A DNA stretch of 64,000 bases from Lunularia cruciata (GCA_948567375.1 OX419758.1:48375473-48439472), one strand, 5' to 3'; positions 24,485 through 36,689 are shown, numbered from the stretch's first letter. Numbers and translations are program-made. The notes: generated by a model not told the origin, from the letters alone.

Positions 24485-24589
24485 CCAAAGCCAAAGCTCA
24501 TGCTAGGCATTTGGATTTTTCCCTCATTCAAGTGTCCCAATCTGAGTTTCCATTCTCTTATTTCTCTCCTCGGATTCGGTCTTTTACAT

Positions 24590-24601
24590 TGGTATCAGAG
24601 C
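24590..24601 (+). other. Primer-binding site (initiator tRNA-Met)
   Basis: TGGTATCAGAGC is the classic complement of the 3' end of initiator tRNA-Met and follows the 5' LTR after one extra T. Confidence 0.92.
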
Positions 24602-24857
24602 AGGAATGGGATGGATGGAATTTATGGACCACCAAATCGCTTCCACCAAACCATTGGGACTTTCATGTCTAGATATTACCAAAGCATTGTTTCACACAAT
24701 TCATCACCTCGCGCTTTGGGCAGGATTTTCTACATATGATCACCGTGTCAGAGGAACCCTTGATACTTCCAGTTGTAACTTATGGAGAATGGTGGACGTG
24801 TTGTATCGATGTGTTAATCAACTAGATAAATGAGTGTAGTGGAATAGAGTAGTAGCA

Positions 24858-25772
24858 ATGGCAGCAATACCGGATGTTATCCTTGCAATGCAACGACAAA
24901 TCGAGCATCTTACTTGATTGTTGGATGAACAAGACCAGCAACGACGAGAACAGATAGACAGAGCGCCAGTTCAAGATGGAGAAGATCGCATTTGATTTCT
25001 GAAACCCAAGGTGTTTGAAGGCAAGAATCTTCCAAGCACAGTGGAGAATTTTGTGTTTGATTGCGAACGTTACTTTGAAGCCACCAATCTTCAAGACGAG
25101 CGGAAAAAAATTCTCTTGGCTTCTAGCCAATTGGATGGCGTGGCAAAACTTTGGTGGCAATTTTAAGTAGAAAGAGCTGAACGAAAAATTGTTACACCGA
25201 TTTTGACATGGGCAAAATTCAAAGATGCAATACTTGGTCGATTTCAAACAATAAATGCCACCTGAGCCGCACGAGATAAATTGGCGGAGTTGAGGCAGAT
25301 TGGCTCAATGAGAAGCTACATCACACAATTTCAGAACATCATCATGCAAATTCTAGATATCCAAGAAGGTGAAGTTCTTGATCGATTTGTGCAAGGATTG
25401 AAGTCACAAACCAAATTGGAGGTGACCATGCGAGAGCCACAAAACGTAGAAGAAGCTATGCAATTGGCTGAGCATTTTGATTCCTTGGTTGCGATAAATT
25501 GGTCTCGACCTCGACCTGCACAAAGCCTACCAATACACTACGCACGAGTGGAAGAACCGGTACCAATGGAGATTGATGCTATCCAACAAAGACCGCTTGG
25601 CACAACAAATAGAGAAAGATTATGACAAAATGGAGGTTGCTTTTATTGTCACCAAGTTGGACATTGCATTAGTGAATGTCCATTTAAAAATGAGTGATCT
25701 CGACAAGTTGCCCAGATGGAGTTTGTGGAAAAGAATGATCAGGGAAACAAAGAATCCCAATAGGAGATTTTG
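24858..25772 (+). pseudogene. gag of chromovirus copy 1
   Basis: Starting at ATG 24858 (MAAIPDVILAMQRQIEHLT), the frame contains FLKPKVFEGKNLPSTVENF, LASSQLDGVAKLWW and GSMRSYITQFQNIIMQI, typical of a plant Ty3/gypsy capsid. A zinc knuckle CFYCHQVGHCISEC (CX2CX4HX4C, about 25637-25678) follows. Gag forms the particle and packages the RNA. Stops include CGA-to-TGA changes after HLT and after INAT, the latter still CGA in the sister copy, and one after RERL that both copies share. The longest intact part is 25281-25625. Not functional as written. Confidence 0.88.
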
Positions 25773-25819
25773 AGCCGCCTACTAGGAGCTTGATTAGTTC
25801 CAATGGGATTGAAGGCTCA

Positions 25820-26540
25820 ACCTATGCAAGTTTGCTTCACTTGCAAGGTATGATATCTAATCGAGGTTGTAGGATTTTGGTTGATTCTGGAAGTTCAGAG
25901 AATTGCATGTCTATGCAAGTAGCAAAGGAATAGGGTATTCCTATCAAGCCAATGATTGGAAGTAGTTTGATGATGGTGGATGGTAGAAAAGGTTCAGCAT
26001 TCCGCACCTCGCATCCTGTTACCTTCAAGATTGGGAAGGAGTATTTGGAGTGTATGAGGTTTGTAGTGGCACCTCTACACTATGATATCATTTTGGGTCT
26101 ACCTTGGCTTGAACGTCATAAGGTTCAATTCAATTGGACCCGACGTCAAATTCAAGTACAACACCAAGGTAGGAATTTCTGATTAGGTTGTCTGGCACCT
26201 CTGAGTAAGACACCTAAGAATAGTCAGTCCCAAGATGGGAATTTTGTTGAGAAGGTAGCCATAGAGCAAATCTGGAAGGGAGATGAGTCCCAAGATGGGA
26301 AGTTTGCCAAGAAGGCAACCATGGAGCAAGCTTGGAAGAGAGATGAGTCCCTAGAAGGGAAGTTTGTTAATGAAGCAGCCATAGAGCAAGCTTTGGAGGA
26401 AGATAATTCTGTATTTGCGGTGTGGATCAAGCCGATTGCACAAGAACAATCTGAGGAGGGCCAAGTGCCGCATCAAGCAACGGTTGATCGGATAGCTCAA
26501 GAGTTTGCAGATGTGTTTTTGGATGATCTGCCAAAGGGAT
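25820..26540 (+). pseudogene. Protease domain and linker of chromovirus copy 1
   Basis: The aspartic protease active site reads ILVDSGSSENCMSM (about 25870-25910; catalytic Asp in VDSGS), followed by MMVDGRKGS and the C-terminal signature HYDIILGLPWLERH near 26080-26115. A stop after VAKE replaces a Leu seen as TTG in copy 2. After GRNF comes a stop and a linker with three 60-bp repeats. The protease would process the polyprotein. It is broken by stops. Confidence 0.85.
26224..26403 (+). repeat. 60-bp minisatellite in the pol linker, three units
   Basis: Units begin at about 26224, 26284 and 26344, each with AGTCCCAAGATGGGAA or a close variant (GTCCCTAGAAGGGAA). Each encodes a 20-residue charged repeat with GKF...IEQA. 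The sister element has two units at about 37055-37170. Confidence 0.85.
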
Positions 26541-27200
26541 TACCCTTTGATTGAGGTATGCCCTTCAAGATCGAGTTATTTCTAGGGAGTACTCCAGTGA
26601 GTAGACCAATCTATCGTCTCTCACCAAAGGAGTTGGAGGAGTTGTAAACAACACTTACAGAGTTGTTGGAGAAGGATTTCATACGACATAGTACCTCTCT
26701 GTGGGGAGCACCGGTACTATTTGTTCCAAAGAAGGATGGAGGACTTCGTTTCTGTATTGATTACCATGGGCTCAATAAGCAAACCGTGAAGAATGCATAT
26801 CCCTTGCCTCGGATCGATGACCTGCTTGATCAATTAAGTGGAGCACGCTACTTTTCCAAGCTAGATCTTTGTAGCGGCTATTGGCAAATTCCTATTGAAG
26901 GAGAGGACGTGCAAAAGACTGTCTTTTGCACAAGGTATGACATTTTGAGTGGAGAGTTCTACCTTTCGGACTCACTAATGCTCCAGCGGTCTTCATGGAT
27001 CAGATGCATCGGGGGGGACTATTGGATCAGTCTGTGGTAGTGTTCTTAGAAGATATCTTAATCTATAATAGGACAGAGGCAGAACACAGGAATCATGTGC
27101 GAGAAGTCCTAAGACGACTACAACAGTGGAAATTTTACTGCAAGAAGTCAAAGTGTGCTTTTTGGCAGAAGAAGGTTACCTTCTTGGGTCATAAGATCTC
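26490..27200 (+). pseudogene. Reverse transcriptase of chromovirus copy 1 (frameshifted, active site changed)
   Basis: Motifs in order are [69 protein letters not shown] (first catalytic Asp), then a shift of frame at about 26938, a second change near 27007, and [12 protein letters not shown] at about 27037. The paired-Asp box is LED instead of LDD, and copy 2 keeps LDD. A CAA-to-TAA stop after LEEL is still CAA in copy 2. RT makes the cDNA. This one could not, on both frame and active-site grounds. Confidence 0.9.
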
Positions 27201-27835
27201 ATCAGAGGGGATCAAGATGGAAGAAGAGAAGATCAAGGCCATTAATGATTGGCCTACCCCAAAGGATGCTACCAAAGTACGAGCATTCAATGGATTGGCC
27301 AGTTTTTACCAACGGTTCATCCACTATTATGCTCACGTGGCTGCACCATTGACTGACCTCTTGGGAAAGAACTTGAGCTTCCAATGGACCACCAAGCATG
27401 AAGAAGCATTCCAGAAGTTAAAGCATATGGTGTCTTCAAGACCCATTCTTCAACCATATGATCCTCAACTACCTTGTGTGGTTGATTTTGATGCTTCTAA
27501 CTTTGCAATTAGAGCTATGTTGCAACAAGAATTCTAGATGGACTACATTCTATTGCCTTTGTGTCTTGCCGACTAAATACAGCTGAAAGAAATTACTCTG
27601 CTTGAGATTGGGAACAACTTGCAATGGTATATGCCACCAAGGTATGGAGGCATTATCTCTTGGGGAAACAAGTGATCATGCGAATTGATCACAAGCCATT
27701 GTTGCAGACCTTACACCTAAAGCACATGAAGAGTCGACATCATTGATGGGAAGAGCAACTCCAATTGTTCGACATCAAATTTGAGTACAAACCAGGTTGG
27801 TTCCATGTCATCCTTGATGCTCTATCATGACGACC
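27200..27835 (+). pseudogene. RNase H domain of chromovirus copy 1
   Basis: The connection region reads KKVTFLGHKISSEGIKMEEE and FNGLASFYQRFI. The RNase H core starts CVVDFDASNFAIRAMLQQE (about 27476-27533), then a stop and shift, RNYSA followed by TGA, EQLAMVYATKVWRHYLLGK, and IDHKPLLQTL. It ends DALS followed by TGA, where CGA is expected. The domain removes RNA from the hybrid during reverse transcription. Shared stops with copy 2 show that some damage is common to both. Confidence 0.85.
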
Positions 27836-29105
27836 TGATTTGAAGTCTCTTCCTCTCATTGCGGCAGCAATTACAACGGTGTCAATTGGTCCCAAGATTC
27901 ATAATGAGTTTCGGTTAGCACTACAGCAAGATCCCTTCTTCCAAATGGTACATGGTCGGCTAACAATAGGTGACAAGGAGTACAACACGAAATGCAGACC
28001 GGATCTATGTTCTAGCCAAAGGTGATCTTCAACTTGTGCACCTTCAAGAAGCCCATGATTTACCCATCGTTGGTCACATGGGTGTGGACAAGACCTTGGG
28101 TACCCTCCAACGTCAATGGTGGTAGCCCAACATGACACGAGATGTTTGAGAATTTGTCCTATCATGTGAGAGCTGCCAACGTAACAAGGCCAACGACCAG
28201 AAGCCGGGTGGACTCCTTCAACCGCTTGCCATTCCATCAGCTCGTTGGGAGCATGTGAGCTTGGATCTCATCACATCCTTGCCAAAGACAAAACAAGGAC
28301 ACACCGCCATCGTGGTGTTTGTGGATAAGCTTAGTAAGCAAATCCACTTGGCACCAACTTGTGATACCGTGGATGCTCCAACCTTAGCGCAAATCTACTT
28401 TGACAATATCTTCAAGCATCATGGAATGCTACACATACTCATCTCCGACCGTGATCCTCGCTTTACCGGGAAGTTTTGGCAAGCACTCTTTTAGATACTC
28501 AGCACCAAGCTTGCTTTGTCCATGGCCTATCATCCTCAAACTGATGGACAAACCGAATGTGCAAATTGCACATTGGAGGATATGTTGCATGCCTTTGTCA
28601 ATGTCCACCATACCAATTAGGATGAATGTCTTGCCGCTGCCGAATTTGCCTATAACAATTCCAAACAGGCAAGCACCGGATTCTCCCCTTTCTTTCTCAA
28701 TTTTGGCCAAGATCCGCTTGTTCTAGATTCTCTTCTTTCTCCCCCTCCATCTCAGGTTCCTCATACTTCCACATTCTTGACCACTATATCCCAATCTCTC
28801 CAACAAGCCAAGTCTCACCTCCTTGTTGCTCAGAATCGCCAAAAACAATATGCGGACCACCATCATCGCAATCTCACCTTTGAAGTCGGTGATAAAGTCA
28901 TGCTATCCTCTAGTAACCTCCCTCTCCCACTTGATACCCAAGTTTTTAAACTTGCTCCTAATTGGATAGGACCCTTTGATATCACCCAAATTGTCTCTCC
29001 TGTTGCTTATCGTCTTGCCTTGCCTTGTCACATGCGTATCCATCCTGTCTTTCATGTTTCCAAGTTGAAACCCTTTGTACCTAACCCCTCTTCCTTTTCC
29101 TCTTG
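27836..29105 (+). pseudogene. Integrase of chromovirus copy 1
   Basis: The HHCC zinc part is VHLQEAHDLPIVGHMGVDKT with CESCQR downstream (about 28033-28190). The DDE core has SLDLITSLPK (first Asp), ISDRDPRFTGKFWQALF (second Asp) and CTLEDML (Glu). The C-terminal part has FEVGDKVMLSSSN, FKLAPNWIGPFDI and MRIHPVFHVSKLKPF. Stops sit after VGTLQRQWW-type sequence, after DV (CGA to TGA, shared with copy 2) and after ALF. Integrase inserts the cDNA. The three catalytic residues persist but the frame is broken. Confidence 0.9.
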
Positions 29106-29302
29106 AGTCCAACTTCCTCCTCTTCCTATCCCTATCAATGATCATGAGGAGTACGAAGGTGATCATATCCTTGCGTGTCGCCACATTCAACGAGACCGTC
29201 GCCAACATACGGAGTACAAGGTCCTTTGGAAAGGATATCCCCTTCATGATGCCACCTGGGAACCTCTTTCTCACCTCCAAAATGCACAAACGGCCATCTA
29301 GG
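29106..29302 (+). pseudogene. Chromodomain of chromovirus copy 1
   Basis: EEYEGDHILACRHIQRDR, YKVLWKGYP and HDATWEPLSHLQNA form a complete chromodomain at the end of pol. It directs integration to modified chromatin in this clade. A TGG-to-TAG change after AQTAI and another stop near 29106 cut the frame. Confidence 0.9.
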
Positions 29303-29355
29303 AATTCAAAGCTTCACTGGCGACGAGGACGTCACCAACTAGCAACAAGGGAATA

Positions 29356-29755
29356 TGTAACAATATGGAGTTTAGCAATGAAGTTAGTCAGGCTCACGAA
29401 GTAGCACATAAGACAAATTAGCCTAGAATATTCCAGAAGTATCTAGGAAGCTTCCCGATTAGCTTAGTTTGCACCTTAAGTAAGTAGCTTCTAGAAGCTT
29501 CCAACTAGCTTAGTTTGCACGCCAAGTAGGCGGTTTCTAGAAGGAAGCTTCTTGAGAAGCTTCCTAGTTAACTTAGCTTGCACTCTAAGAAAGCGGCTTG
29601 AGGAAGCTTCTTGAGAAGCTTCTCAAGAGCTTTGTATGCTACCTATAAATACCAAAGCCAAAGCTCATGCTAGGCATTTGGAGTTTTCCCTCATTCAAGT
29701 GTCCCAATTTGAGTTTCCATTCTCTTATTTCTCTCCTCGGATTCGGTCTTTTACA
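29356..29755 (+). repeat. 3' LTR of chromovirus copy 1 (400 bp)
   Basis: It starts TGTAACAATATGGAG after AACAAGGGAATA and ends TCTTTTACA before TCTAT. It carries TTCtaGAAgcTTC at 29489-29501 and TATAAATA at 29644. Confidence 0.92.
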
Positions 29756-32323
29756 TCTATGTGTTAAAAGAGAAGTTTCCAAGTGTTTAAAGTAAAAGTA
29801 ATTGACTCTCACCAAGTCAAGACTAGGGTTTTAAAATTTTTGGAATTTTCTAGAGATTAATTTGGGGTAAAAAACCACCAATAAAGAGAAGAGAAAAATA
29901 GGCAGGTTACAATTTAAAGACAAAAAATGAGAGATTTGTATGAGTGATGCTTGAGATATGATTGATGGAATAAGGGTGTTTAATTTTTACCCATGCACAC
30001 AATTTGGGAGATTTAAAGAGTTCCCTTGTATCTTGTCATAAAATTTTTATTGGGTTGGAGATTAGACAAAATGTTTGTTGTGTTATACTAATTAAATGCT
30101 ACATTTGGGATTTTATTTTTTTTGCTTGATGTGATCAATGGAAGTTGGAGGACTTGAAATCAAGGTGTTGGGTCAAAGAGTATGAGCAAGTTTGAAGTTT
30201 TGGTCACATCTAAAGTTTTGGTCTGAATCAAACTATGAAAATATAAGGTGCTTCTAGTAGCTAGGTCTTGAACCTTTGTGTCAGATTTCATGTAAATTTC
30301 TCAAGTAAAGAAATCAGAGTATTTGATCAAGCATACTTGGATCTATTGAGCCAAAAGTTAGCTCCGCTTGGGAATAGATCCATATCAAGGGATTGGTTTG
30401 AATTCAGATGCTAAATTCACTAAAGATTAGACAAAGGTATAACAAACTATTTTCTAAGATCTTATTGGCTTATGGTTTACAAGTAGTGATAGATGATACA
30501 TCAAACTTCAATTGAATCACCATCACATGTGGCAATAGCTTTGTTGCAATCACACTTGCTATTGATACAAATTTTCCTATTTGGGATCATGGTTGAATGA
30601 ATTTTGGTTTACTTGAGTGTTCTTTATACATATTTGAACTCCTAAGCCAAAATTCTGCCAAGAACCAAGAGTAAAGCCTTGATTAGGATTTCAAAATTAA
30701 GGTTTGAACTACCAAACTAGACTTAGTTCAAGATATTATCATATAGAGGTCAAAATCCATATATCATTGGAAAGCTTATCTTGAAATCTCTTCCTTTAGT
30801 TCCAAAATAATTAATTTAGATCTAGAAAGAAGAAGATATATTAGTATGAGTCTTGTAGTTAGTTCCCCACCAAAAGGCATAAGATTTCTCTATTTGGAGT
30901 ACAAGTTAGAAATAACTCTTGGATAGAAAAATGATGCTCTAAGGGATATTTGTACCAAAAGCGTGGAGATTATTATTAATTTGCTTGTATTTGGATCTTC
31001 TTTCATGCTTTGTATGCTTGATTGTTTGCCCAATTGGCTTGGATTGGTGTGCAAGCATTATGCTTAGGTTTTCTTTCCTTAGGAGTGATATATTTCTCCT
31101 TGGTTGATGTTGGAAGTGATGACTAGCAACCAAGAGTGTGTGTTATTATGGTAGGTTAGATTGCAATTTCCTTACCTAATAAAAAAAGTTCATGAAACAA
31201 GTGTTGAAGTTCTTGACCATTGGGATTGCAAGTAGTTACAACCACCCATGATAGATCCATATAAAACTCCCTACCTATAGACTTCATAGCTAGGCACCTA
31301 GTGTGTTCCCAAATAGAAGCAATCATATTACATAATACAACATTGTTTGAGCATGTTGAAGGAGAGGTCATGGTTAAGTTATTCTTGAAGGATCTAACAA
31401 GGAACAAGAAGGACTATATTGTCCAAAGGTTCTGCACACGGATGATGATGCTAATTCAAGAATTTATTGAGGCACCATTACTTTGTGCAAAGTGCAAGAA
31501 TTAAAGATAATACACCAATTCATTCTTCATCCCTTGCAAGATGAAACATCAAAACAAGTAGCTATAAATTTGCATGTTAGGGTAGAGCAAACGTTTATAG
31601 AGCTTAGGAAGAACTTAAGACTTACATTATTAGATGTTAAAAAAAATTCTAGACAATTATAGATGATTTAGAGCCAAAAGAATCCATAGAATAGGACAAA
31701 CATGAGTTATAGTTCTTAGACCTTCAAAGTAACAATTAAATTAGCAATTACCTTTGTACCCATCTAGGATGTTAGATAATTGGTACCTTTTGGAACTCCC
31801 AAGTGCCGTTGGCTATTTTATTCATGCATCCAAAGTGCTTTATGTGTAGTCCAACATGAGATAATAAAGTGAAAGAGCTAATTCATTTCTTCTTTAATTT
31901 CCACATGAATTTCTTGTCTTTGTGTTTGAGGTTCTGAGCAATCTGTGTAGTAATACTTGCTTTGTGCCTTATGTGTTTGATCGTTGGTACAAGTAGCAAT
32001 TTTTGGAAGTAATACCTTGTTATTCATGTACATACTCTATTAGTTATAGAGTGAGAGAAAAGAAAGAGAAAAAGAACAATTGAGAGATGATGGGACTAAT
32101 TTGATGTTGTAGTAATGACCATAGTTGTACTTTGAACATGTGAAGTTCTAACTTTCAAAATGAAGCCAAGACTAATTAAATTTTGTGCCTTCAAAGAGAA
32201 GGGTAGAATACACCTTTGCATTGAGTTTTGACTGCATTTTTGGATAATTTGCACATTTAAAATGGTAGAATGTAAACCTTTAGAGTACCTTTGTAAGGAA
32301 TGAATACCTTTGAATTGATACCT

Positions 32324-32540
32324 TACTTTCAAGATTTGACTTATGCATTCTATTTGATATTAATTTTCTTTGTATCTTTCTACAATGTACCTTCTTGGTG
32401 ATATTGCATTCTTCTAGAAGTAGTTTTTACCTCACTCTCAAGATTTGACTTATGCATTCTATGTGAGAGTGATTTTTGGTATCTATCTACAATGCACCTT
32501 CTTGGTGACATTGCACTCTTTTAGGAGTATTTTTTTCACA
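32324..32540 (+). repeat. 109-bp tandem duplication (diverged)
   Basis: CAAGATTTGACTTATGCATT occurs at 32330 and 32439, each followed by related sequence ending CTTCTTGGTGA. Two units are seen. Confidence 0.75.
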
Positions 32541-34224
32541 TGCAAGTAAACATGCAACACCAAAAGACAATAATATAACACTTCTATTCATATCTAATTA
32601 TTCTTGAACTGTATCTTTGTGAAAAAATCATGTTTCGTACAAGAAAGCTACAATTTGGTGTTTCTTGAATTGTTACAACTAAATAAAAAAAATTCAAAAT
32701 GAAGATGAACACAAAAGGAGAAGCTTTGATTGAAATAGTAGAAGAGTAAATAGTTGAGATTCAATAGATATATTATTTTTTCCAACTTCTATTTATAAGT
32801 GTGGAAATGCAAATGCTTGGAAGAAGAGGAATGTGAACTCTTAAAGAATTCCTAATGAAAAGAGGAGATCTTCTTATTTAGAGCCAAGACTGCAAAAATT
32901 GACTACTTCATAATTGACATGAAAGATTATTATAATTTCAACATCTTCTTTATACCACTTAAGTACACTTGGCAAATATAGATATTCCATATGGTTGCAA
33001 CGTGAAGAAATAAAAAAACATATATAGTAATTCCTTCACAAAGGAAAATGTTTTAAGAACAATTATTTGATGTAATAGTGACTTGAAAGCAAATAAATAC
33101 ATCTAGCTAACTCCTTGTTAATTGTTATCTTCTACTCCTTCTAACAATTTGGCACTTTGGATAAGGGGCTACAAACATTTGCACTTGTGGAGAGTATACG
33201 ATTTAATAAATTCCATAAAAATTACATTACAATTATCATTCTTTTATTTTTGTTCATTTATCTAGCTTAATAGTTTTGTGTTGAGATAAATCCTATATCA
33301 AATAATTATGTGAGTTGAGCATCAACTACTTAAATAAGTACTTGATGATTGGTTATAGATCAAATAAGGAATAAGGTTTAAAAAAAAGTAACCCGATTTG
33401 TGACAACATTCATATGAAACTAATTCTTCAAATTGTTGTGCAATTCTTTATTTCCATGAAAGCTCATACATCAAAGTGATGGATTTATTATAAATTCTAG
33501 CCTTAAGATTTGATATATTATCTTATTGCCATACTATCTATACATGAAGATTAGATTTTAGACCTTGATCAAGTAATGGTATCATCTTGCCTTATTATGT
33601 CAAGCTTAGTAGAATCAAAGGAAATGTAGAATTGGACAGAGGTTATAGTATATTTATTAGAGAACTGCTTTTGATATCCTTATGGATGAAACTATAGATG
33701 ATAGATGAAAATATAGGGTTTAATATTGAACTGGGCCTATCTAGGAAGATGCATATTGTTATTTTTGAATCTTACTATCTAGTTCTAGTGGTTATTTGCA
33801 TTGGGTTACCAAATACAAAACTAAGACATACTATAATATGCATGCGTTAGCAATTCTCAAGCAAATACATATCACATGGGATATTTAGATAATTAGTTAG
33901 ATAAAGAAGTATATGTAATAAAAAATAATAATTCACTTAGAGAAGTTACACTTTATTCATATAAAACCATCTGTTATAGGTTTTATATTTTATGAATATC
34001 ACATCTTCTATTATAAGTTAGATATGTATGTTGTAAAGCCTTGATTATATATTCATGGATGTATATGTATATATTAGAGAGATTAATATTTATAATTTTT
34101 CTATTTTCATTATTTTAAATAAATTTTATTTATTAAAAATTTAATGAAATTTTAGGTGCAAAATGTAATAAAAATATGTTCAAATTGATATCTTGTTTAA
34201 AATGTTGGATTTATATGCTGCCTT

Positions 34225-34226
<2 letters not shown>

Positions 34227-34260
<34 letters not shown>
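34227..34260 (+). repeat. (AT)17 microsatellite
   Basis: An uninterrupted AT dinucleotide run of 34 bases. Confidence 0.97.
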
Positions 34261-34264
<4 letters not shown>

Positions 34265-35025
34265 CAAAATTGTTGGCTATTTTGCCTATTATGTCATCAT
34301 TCCATGATCACTAGCCTTTGTGACTACCCAACCTATTGAGAATGAAGATTGTTAACAAGAAGCATCTTATCTAGTGTATTTATATTTATCTTATAGAAAT
34401 TTTCTTATGCATTCAGGCGATAGATAATCTATCTAACATGAATTCTTTTATATAGTATGAGTTCAATCATGCTATGATTTGTTGAAATACCAAAAAATTG
34501 AAATAGTAGTGAGGGTTAATCAAATGAACAATGAATGTTAAAAGAGCATTAACACTCCATGAGTACCAAGAGCATTTTAGAGTGTCAATGAGTATCACCT
34601 TGAATTTCTTTGAAAATAAATTTTAAATTGAGTTATTGATTTTGAATCCAGCCACTATAAACTAGAGCAAATATAAGAATTCCTACATATAACAAAGAAG
34701 TAGAATATCATTAAACCAATCATATAGATTCATTGTAAAAGAACTCTCCAACCTTTTCTTTGTCTCTCTATGGATTTTGACTACCAAATCTTTTGGTTTC
34801 AAATAAAGTCCTTCTATTGGTTCCTTCTCTCTCCATCTTAAATGTAAGTAAGATTGAGATGACAAAGTCTATTGTGCCAATGTGCAATATCTAACTTTTG
34901 ACACTCTTTCTTCTTTTGTAGCTTTTCACTCTTTTAATCACTTGTAACAGTAAAGTTAGGTTGGGAGATGTTACCTATCTTGGTAACTTTGATCTAAAAT
35001 CTATAGAGCTTTGAATCATTGACAC

Positions 35026-35437
35026 TATAACAATATGGAGTTTAGGGACAAAGTTAGTAGAGCTAACAAAGTAGCAAATAAGACAAATTAGCCTAGAATA
35101 TTCCAAAAGTATCTAGGAAACTTTCTGGGAAGCTTCCCACCGAGCTTAGCTTACACTCCAAGTAGGTAGCTTCTAGAAGCTTCCAACTAACTTAGCTTGC
35201 ACGCCAAGTAAGCAACTCCTAGAAGGAAGCCTCTTGAGAAGCTCCCCAATTAACTTGGCATGCACTCCAAGAAAGCGGCTCAAGGAAGCTCTTTGAGAAG
35301 CTTCTCAAGGGCCTTGTATGATCCCTATAAATACAAGAGCCAAAGCTCATGCTAGTCATTTGGAGTTTTCCCATATTCAAATGTCCCAATGTGAGTTTCC
35401 ATTTTTCTATTTCTCTCCTCGGGCTCAATCTTTTACA
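35026..35437 (+). repeat. 5' LTR of chromovirus copy 2 (412 bp)
   Basis: It runs from TATAACAATATGGAG to CAATCTTTTACA. It carries TTCtaGAAgcTTC at 35171-35183 and TATAAATA at 35336. Confidence 0.92.
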
Positions 35438-35438
35438 T

Positions 35439-35450
35439 TGGTATCAGAGC
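35439..35450 (+). other. Primer-binding site (initiator tRNA-Met), copy 2
   Basis: TGGTATCAGAGC follows the LTR after one T, as in copy 1. Confidence 0.92.
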
Positions 35451-35707
35451 AAGAATGAGATGGATGGAATTAATGGACCACCAAATCCACTTCCACCAAA
35501 AAATTGGGATTTTTGTATCCAAGTGCTACCCAAGCATCATTGCACACAATTCATCACTTCACACTTTGGACAAGATTTTTTGCATATGATCACCATATTT
35601 GAGGAATCCTTGGTGCTTCCAATTGTAACTTATGGAGAACAATGGACGTGTTGCTTCTATGTGTTAATAATTAGATAGATTAGGGGTGGTGTGATAGAGT
35701 AGCAACC

Positions 35708-36560
35708 ATGGCGGTAATGCTCAATGTTATCTTTGCTATGCAACAACAAATTGAGCACCTTACTCGATTATTGGATGAACAAGATCTTTGACGACAAGAG
35801 CACATAGAGAGAGTGTCAGTTTGAGAAGGAGAAGATCAAATCCAATTCCCTAAACCCAAGGTATTTGAAGGCAAGAATCTTTGGGTATAGTGGAAATTTT
35901 ATGTTTGACTGTGAATGTTATTTTGAAGCTATCAATTTGCAAGACAAGCAAAAACAAATTCTCTTGGCTTCTAGCCAATTGGATGGAGTAGCAAAGCTAT
36001 GGTGGAGATTCAGAGTGGAACGAGCTGAATGACAAATTGTTGCACCAATCTTGATGTGTGCAGAATTCAAGAGTGCAATAATCAGTCGGTTCCAAGCTAT
36101 AAATGTCACACGAGTTGCACGGGATAGGTTGGCAAAGTTGAGACAGATTGGCTCTGTAAGAAGTTACATCATGCAATTCCAAAACATCATCATGCAAATT
36201 CTAGATATATTGGAAGGTGAAGCTCTAGATTGATTTATGAGGGGCTTGAAGTCAAGAACCAAATTAGAGGTAACCATGCAAGAGCCACAACACTTGGAAA
36301 AATCAATGCGGTTGGCCAAATGTCCTTGGTTGCAATAACTTGGTCTCAACCTCCACAAAACCTACCAATACACTACACATGGGTGGAGGAGCCAGCACCA
36401 ATGGAGATTGATGCCATTCAACAGAGACCACTTGGCATTGTAGATAGAGAGAAATTGTGACAAAATAGTGGTTGTTTTTATTATTGCCAATTGGGACATT
36501 GCATCAATGAATGTCCACTCAAGAATGGGCAACCTCAACAAGTTGCCCAGATGGAGTTTG
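35708..36560 (+). pseudogene. gag of chromovirus copy 2
   Basis: The frame opens at ATG 35708 (MAVMLNVIFAMQQQIEHLTR), keeping the Arg codon that is a stop in copy 1. It continues with ILLASSQLDGVAKLWWRFRV and GSVRSYIMQFQNIIMQI. The zinc knuckle reads CFYYCQLGHCINEC (about 36474-36515), where the second Cys of CX2C has become Tyr. Stops include a TGA after RVSV-type sequence and one after REKL shared with copy 1. Small deletions shift the frame near 36240-36340. Not functional. Confidence 0.87.
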
Positions 36561-36689
36561 TAGAGTAGAATGATCATGGAAACAAGGTATCCTAGTAGGA
36601 GATTTTGGGCCACCTATTTAGAGCTTGATTAGTTCCAATGGGATTGAAGGCTTGACCTATGCAAGTTTGCTTCACTTGCAAGGTATGAT

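Larger units (their letters stand above)
24163..24588 (+). repeat. 5' LTR of chromovirus copy 1 (426 bp)
   Basis: It runs from TGTAACAATATGGAG to CGGTCTTTTACA and ends directly before the primer-binding site. It is 26 bp longer than its partner at 29356, mainly through gain or loss of GAAGCTTC-type blocks. Confidence 0.92.
24163..29755 (+). mobile_element. Ty3/gypsy chromovirus, copy 1 (complete but inactive)
   Basis: The element is 5593 bp and begins and ends with TGTAACA...TTTTACA LTRs. The four bases TCTA flank it on both sides (24159-24162 and 29756-29759). A five-base duplication is possible if the ends are shifted by one base. The order is LTR, tRNA-Met primer site, gag with zinc knuckle, protease, RT, RNase H, integrase, chromodomain, LTR, which defines a chromovirus. 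It landed inside repeat copy B. Many nonsense codons and at least two frameshifts make it non-autonomous. The sister copy at 35026-40593 is closely related. Confidence 0.93.
23694..31342 (+). mobile_element. 2.2-kb dispersed repeat, copy B, split by a gypsy element
   Basis: The repeat occupies 23694-24162 and 29756-31342, about 2.05 kb once the inserted chromovirus is removed. It starts TGTTGTGGTTTGC and ends ATACAACA, giving a six-base perfect inverted pair (TGTTGT/ACAACA). It matches copy A (1846-4063) on the opposite strand: GTAGCAAAGC near 23970, CCAAGAACCAAGAG near 30660, CAATTGGCTTGG near 31030 and GCTAGGCACC near 31290. The flanks TTTCA and TTGTT do not form a target-site duplication. 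No protein is recognised, and a solo LTR is the likeliest reading. Confidence 0.55.
31343..35025. other. AT-rich stretch without a recognisable gene
   Basis: A short frame at 31301-31504 (EHVEGEVMVKLFLKDLTRNK) may belong to a decayed transposon ORF, but no domain is recognised. The rest has only small frames, a tandem duplication and a microsatellite. Confidence 0.4.

Noticed and set aside
28903-29289. Antisense frames inside the chromovirus pol regions, such as 28903-29289 and 39228-39572 on the minus strand
   Set aside because: They are shadows of the integrase and chromodomain reading frames on the plus strand.
24163-29755. CRISPR-like array in the GAAGCTTC-rich LTRs
   Set aside because: The units are irregular palindromes without spacers, inside an LTR of a eukaryotic retroelement.
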